Source: a bacterium (GTDB lineage: Bacteria; Krumholzibacteriota; Krumholzibacteriia; Krumholzibacteriales; WJIX01). Taken from it: 8,332 nucleotides of DNA. Made by a program: the position numbers and the translations under genes. The DNA lies in assembly GCA_021160845.1 (NCBI GenBank), contig JAGHBT010000053.1, positions 1 through 8,332 of the forward strand, written 5' to 3'. Below, one piece after another: positions 6,169-8,332 of this stretch; the stretch's first letter is position 1, and every line of letters begins with the position of its first letter. The notes under the pieces were generated by a model. That model saw nothing but the letters and a program-made list of their open reading frames with translations. It was not told the origin of the DNA and did no database searches.

Positions 6169-7684
6169 TAAAATTAACTGGCCTGTACTGAATCGCCTCA
6201 CCTATATGCGCGGCCAGCACAGCATCAGTTTCATCAAGATCGGCAATAGTACGAGCGACTTGAAGTATATTCCTTCTGCTTCTGGCGCTAAAAAGAAGCT
6301 TTTTCTGAGCGGAGGAAAGTAAATCCTTCGCTCCTTTATCCAGTTGACAAAATTCCTCGAGCATTGAGAGCGGAAGATCGGCATTTCTCCTTATATTAGG
6401 CAAACCGCTGTACCTCTTCCTCTGTATCCTGTATGAAGCAACAACTCTATTTCTTATTTCATTGGAGGTTTGCCGCCGGCCGCCAGCCGACTCTTCAAAC
6501 CTTGCCGGTTTAACGGCTCTGACCATAATATGAATAGCAATGCGATCCAGTATAGGGCCGGATATCTTAGAACGATACCTTCTAATCTGAGTAGGTGTAC
6601 AGCTACACCTTCCTGTTCCACTCCCGTAATAACCACACGGGCATGGGTTCATAGCGGCTATGAGCTGAAATCTTGCCGGAAATGTAACTATCGCACTTGC
6701 CCTTGATATTTCTATTTTTCCATCTTCGATAGGTTGCCTCAGAGTTTCAAGAACATTCCTGCGAAATTCACTCAACTCATCGAGAAAAAGTACACCATTG
6801 TGGGCAAGCGAAATCTCGCCGGGGGTTATATACCTTCCTCCTCCGATAAGCCCCGCATAACTCGCGGAATGATGAGGAGATCTGAAAGGTCTCTCAAACT
6901 TCAGAGCGCCTCCGTTAAGACGTCCAACCACACTTAGTATCCTCGCATTTTCAATGGCTTCATTCTCCTCAAATGGAGGCATTATTCCGGGAAGCCTGTG
7001 TGCCAGCATCGTCTTTCCCGACCCGGGTGGGCCAATCATAAGGAGATTGTGACCTCCGGCTGCGGCGATTTCCAATGCTCTCTTAGCCGCCTCCTGACCT
7101 ATAACCTGCGAATAATCAAGTTCATAATTCTTCCTCTCTGTTTTGATGGGACCGGGAGAATCTATCATCTTAGAATCTCCGCGTAAAGCCCGGAGCGCTT
7201 CTCCAAGATCAGCGCAAGGGGCAAACCTAATCCCTCTAACGGCCGACGCCTCTTTGAAATTCGCTTGAGGTAAAACGACACACCGATAACCCAATTTCTT
7301 CGCGTTCCATACAACCGGCAACACCCCTCTAACCGGCTTCAACGCACCGTCCAGGGCAAGTTCGCCAAGAAAAATTGTTTTTCCTCTAAAGCGGCTGGAA
7401 ACCTGTTCGCTCGCTAGAATAATACCAACAGCTATGGGTAGATCAAATGCCGCTCCTTCCTTTCTTATATCCGCCGGAGCGAGATTCACAGTCACCCTTT
7501 TTAATGGAAATTTAAACCCACTGTTCCTTATAGCCGAGGTTACACGTTCGCGGCTCTCTCTTACAGCGGCATTCGGAAGACCCACAATTGTGAAAGAAGG
7601 AAGCCCTCTGGTAAGATCTATCTCAACCGTCACCTCGTACCCATCAATCCCAACAACAGCCCCCGACAGAATTATGGAAACCAT
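6161..7684 (-). CDS. comM: ComM/YifB-family AAA+ ATPase (Mg-chelatase-like)
   Basis: A 507-residue protein of the YifB/ComM family. In naturally transformable bacteria such as Haemophilus and Vibrio, the homologue is a hexameric helicase that promotes branch migration of incoming DNA during transformation. The family is widespread, and competence is not shown here. Residues 1-170 form the Lon-protease-like domain (VGIDGYEVTVEIDL; GLPNAAVRESRERV). The Mg-chelatase AAA+ module follows, with Walker A GPPGSGKT (218-225), Walker B VLFLDEL (298-304), a Cys-rich insert NPCPCGYYGSGTGRCSC (346-362, C348/C350/C360/C362), and a C-terminal helical domain with RSRRNILQVARTIADL (468-483). The segment usually reading LDRIDIH reads LDRIAIH, so Ala383 replaces the common Asp. 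Length matches the family (about 505-510). The gene converges with the dehydrogenase and follows a 336-base upstream non-coding region. Confidence 0.95.
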   Translation of the reverse strand: MVSIILSGAVVGIDGYEVTVEIDLTRGLPSFTIVGLPNAAVRESRERVTSAIRNSGFKFPLKRVTVNLAPADIRKEGAAFDLPIAVGIILASEQVSSRFRGKTIFLGELALDGALKPVRGVLPVVWNAKKLGYRCVVLPQANFKEASAVRGIRFAPCADLGEALRALRGDSKMIDSPGPIKTERKNYELDYSQVIGQEAAKRALEIAAAGGHNLLMIGPPGSGKTMLAHRLPGIMPPFEENEAIENARILSVVGRLNGGALKFERPFRSPHHSASYAGLIGGGRYITPGEISLAHNGVLFLDELSEFRRNVLETLRQPIEDGKIEISRASAIVTFPARFQLIAAMNPCPCGYYGSGTGRCSCTPTQIRRYRSKISGPILDRIAIHIMVRAVKPARFEESAGGRRQTSNEIRNRVVASYRIQRKRYSGLPNIRRNADLPLSMLEEFCQLDKGAKDLLSSAQKKLLFSARSRRNILQVARTIADLDETDAVLAAHIGEAIQYRPVNFIE

Positions 7685-7689
7685 CCCAA

Positions 7690-7694
7690 CCTCC
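7690..7694 (-). promoter_or_regulatory. Ribosome binding site of comM
   Basis: GGAGG on the - strand, within a longer AGGGAGG, ends 5 bases before the ATG at 7684. It confirms the family-typical start MVSIILSGAVVGIDG. Confidence 0.75.
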
Positions 7695-7745
7695 CTCTCA
7701 CATAGACACTATACTCCCATTTCTTCAATAGCTTCGGTGGCCGTA

Positions 7746-7775
7746 ATACTATTCGGTTACGCAATCGGTAGTCAA
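7746..7775 (-). promoter_or_regulatory. Possible comM promoter
   Basis: On the - strand, TTGACT (7775-7770, five of six for -35) is followed after 18 bases by TAGTAT (7751-7746, four of six for -10). Transcription would start near 7738, giving a leader of about 55 bases. This is the best candidate in the region upstream of comM. A TATAGT nearer the gene lacks a partner -35. Confidence 0.35.
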
Positions 7776-7783
7776 GGTCTTTC

Positions 7784-7840
7784 TTGCTCAATGTTAGATA
7801 TACTTAAGGAAAGGTCTACTACCGGTTTTTCATTGAACAA
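7784..7840. repeat. 10-base imperfect inverted repeat upstream of comM
   Basis: TTGCTCAATG (7784-7793) and CATTGAACAA (7831-7840) are inverted copies with one mismatch and 37 bases between them. In an RNA made from the - strand the mismatch would be a G-U pair, giving a full 10-base stem. It lies just upstream of the proposed comM -35 box. It might be a regulator site or may be fortuitous. Confidence 0.3.
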
Positions 7841-7889
7841 ATGGAAAATTTACAATCTCTTTTGTCAGGACTTCCCCCAAAAACGGTGA

Positions 7890-7999
7890 GCATATGAAGC
7901 GTGCCGCATTTTGAAAATGTTTCTTTTCAAGTTACAAGAAACTTTAACTTGCAACTGTAACTTTCAAGTTTACAACTTACTGCGGCATGATTTATATGC
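7890..7999. repeat. Large imperfect palindrome with 19-base terminal inverted repeats, integron attC-like or MITE-like
   Basis: The outer arms at 7890-7908 and 7981-7999 are inverted copies, identical at 16 of 19 positions. The innermost seven bases (TGCCGCA / TGCGGCA) and the outermost six (GCATAT / ATATGC) are perfect. Between them are 72 bases built from smaller palindromes. Read on the - strand, the element begins 11 bases after the Fic stop with GGCTAAC directly followed by AATGC (8009-7998), resembling an integron attC R'' box (RYYYAAC, six of seven). At the far side a GTT (7884-7882) stands where the R' box would begin, but its next bases (TTTG) are not complementary to the R'' box. 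Whole span with these edges: about 7878-8009, 132 bases, within the known attC size range. No target-site duplication is visible. A MITE or plain RNA hairpin remains possible. Confidence 0.5.
7911..7980. repeat. Cluster of nested CAAGTT/AACTTG palindromes inside the large inverted repeat
   Basis: Three successive hairpins can be read on the + strand. TTGAAAA / TTTTCAA has 7-base arms (7911-7917 and 7924-7930) and a 6-base loop. CAAGTTA / TAACTTG (from about 7928 to 7951) has 7-base arms, and AAG/CTT inside extends the stem past a bulged C. GTAACTT / AAGTTTAC (about 7957-7973) has one bulged base. The words CAAGTT, GTAACTT and AACTTG recur in both orientations. The stretch is AT-rich, encodes no protein, and would fold as a multi-branched apical structure above the 19-base stem. 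Confidence 0.5.
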
Positions 8000-8020
8000 A
8001 TTGTTAGCCAAAGTGTTTTT

Positions 8021-8332
8021 TCATTTCATTGTTAACAAATTCATTAATTTTTCATTGATATAATAATTTCCTGTTCCTAATTTATGTTTTTTTAATAATC
8101 CGTCTTTTACTAATTCATTTAAATATTTTGCTGCTGTTATTCTGGAAACGCCCAAATCACGTTCTATAAATTCTATTTTTGTATAAGGATGTTTAAATAA
8201 ATTATTTAATAAATATTGACTGTAAAATTTATAATTATCACGAAGTATATTTTTATATTCAAATATCAAATCTCTTATTTTCCCGATTAATTCAATAGTT
8301 TCTTTTGATATTTGCTCTACTGCGTCTAACAT
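8021..8332 (-). CDS. Fic-family protein, C-terminal winged-helix part; gene runs off the right edge
   Basis: The last 103 codons of a gene entering from the right edge. The ATG at 8330-8332 is almost certainly internal, since MLDAVEQISKETIELIGKIR matches the helix (W..F.L.AVE..A..T) that follows the catalytic core in Fic proteins. A winged helix-turn-helix is seen at about 51-93: HPYTKIEFIERDLGVSRITA, then AAKYLNELVKDGLL and GNYYIN as the wing. This is the standard C-terminal domain of the larger Fic proteins, which transfer AMP from ATP to target hydroxyls. The catalytic HPFxxGNGR motif would lie outside the window, so activity cannot be judged. A hand count gives about 22% GC (69 of 312), against about 47% for a line of the nearby comM gene, suggesting recent transfer. 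The stop at 8021-8023 is 11 bases from the attC-like edge. An unrelated helix-turn-helix regulator is a less likely alternative. Confidence 0.8.
   Translation of the reverse strand: MLDAVEQISKETIELIGKIRDLIFEYKNILRDNYKFYSQYLLNNLFKHPYTKIEFIERDLGVSRITAAKYLNELVKDGLLKKHKLGTGNYYINEKLMNLLTMK

Noticed and set aside
7434..7889. Open frame of 151 codons antisense to comM and extending upstream of it
   Set aside because: Most of it mirrors comM codons on the other strand, there is no ribosome site, and the translated sequence resembles no family I know.
7911..7980. CRISPR-like array from the repeated CAAGTT/AACTTG words
   Set aside because: The repeats are only 6-7 bases, irregularly spaced and in both orientations. 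There are no unit-length spacers and no cas genes.
8330..8332. ATG at the window edge as the true start of a 103-residue regulator
   Set aside because: The first residues match an internal helix of Fic proteins, and the frame runs to the last base. The gene is cut by the window instead.

Overview
This is a bacterial chromosomal segment of moderate base composition, except for its right end. A hand count gives about 47% GC in one line of the comM region and about 22% GC in the last 312 bases. All genes have bacterial features: Shine-Dalgarno sites, an occasional TTG start, and ordinary housekeeping families. No rRNA, tRNA or phylum-specific marker is present. The combination of a FabL-type enoyl reductase, an M64 secreted peptidase and an endonuclease III with an archaeal-looking active-site helix would suit an uncultivated lineage, possibly of the Fibrobacteres-Chlorobi-Bacteroidetes kind. 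That placement is only a guess.

Layout, left to right. (1) Bases 1-2586 on the + strand hold endonuclease IV (nfo, lacking only a few N-terminal codons at the window edge), thioredoxin reductase (trxB) and, 14 bases later with a TTG start, an enoyl-ACP reductase of the FabL type. (2) Bases 2602-4679 on the - strand hold endonuclease III (nth) followed by a secreted M64-family metallopeptidase, which converges on fabL. (3) Bases 4680-4948 are a divergent intergenic region with a well-formed sigma-70-like promoter whose spacer contains seven consecutive Gs. It drives an acyl-CoA dehydrogenase (4949-6100, +). (4) A ComM/YifB-type AAA+ ATPase (6161-7684, -) converges on the dehydrogenase, and an AT-rich hairpin sits at the junction. 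(5) Bases 7685-8020 carry no gene. They hold a likely comM promoter and a strongly structured element of about 110-130 bases bounded by 19-base imperfect inverted repeats. (6) Bases 8021-8332 (-) are the 3' end of a very AT-rich gene encoding the C-terminal winged helix of a Fic-family protein. It continues past the right edge.

How the genes relate. nfo and nth encode two complementary base-excision-repair enzymes: an AP endonuclease and a glycosylase/AP lyase. trxB and fabL are both reductases that probably use NADPH and are probably cotranscribed. fabL would complete fatty-acid elongation, while the acyl-CoA dehydrogenase works in the opposite, degradative direction. comM is a DNA-uptake helicase homologue.

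The unusual part is the right end. A gene of foreign composition ends next to a large imperfect palindrome. Its outer boundary resembles an integron attC site: a TAACAA edge 11 bases past the gene's stop, on the same strand. I propose that the Fic gene is a mobile cassette inserted upstream of comM. The evidence is suggestive, not conclusive, because no integrase and no second attC-like site lie in the window.
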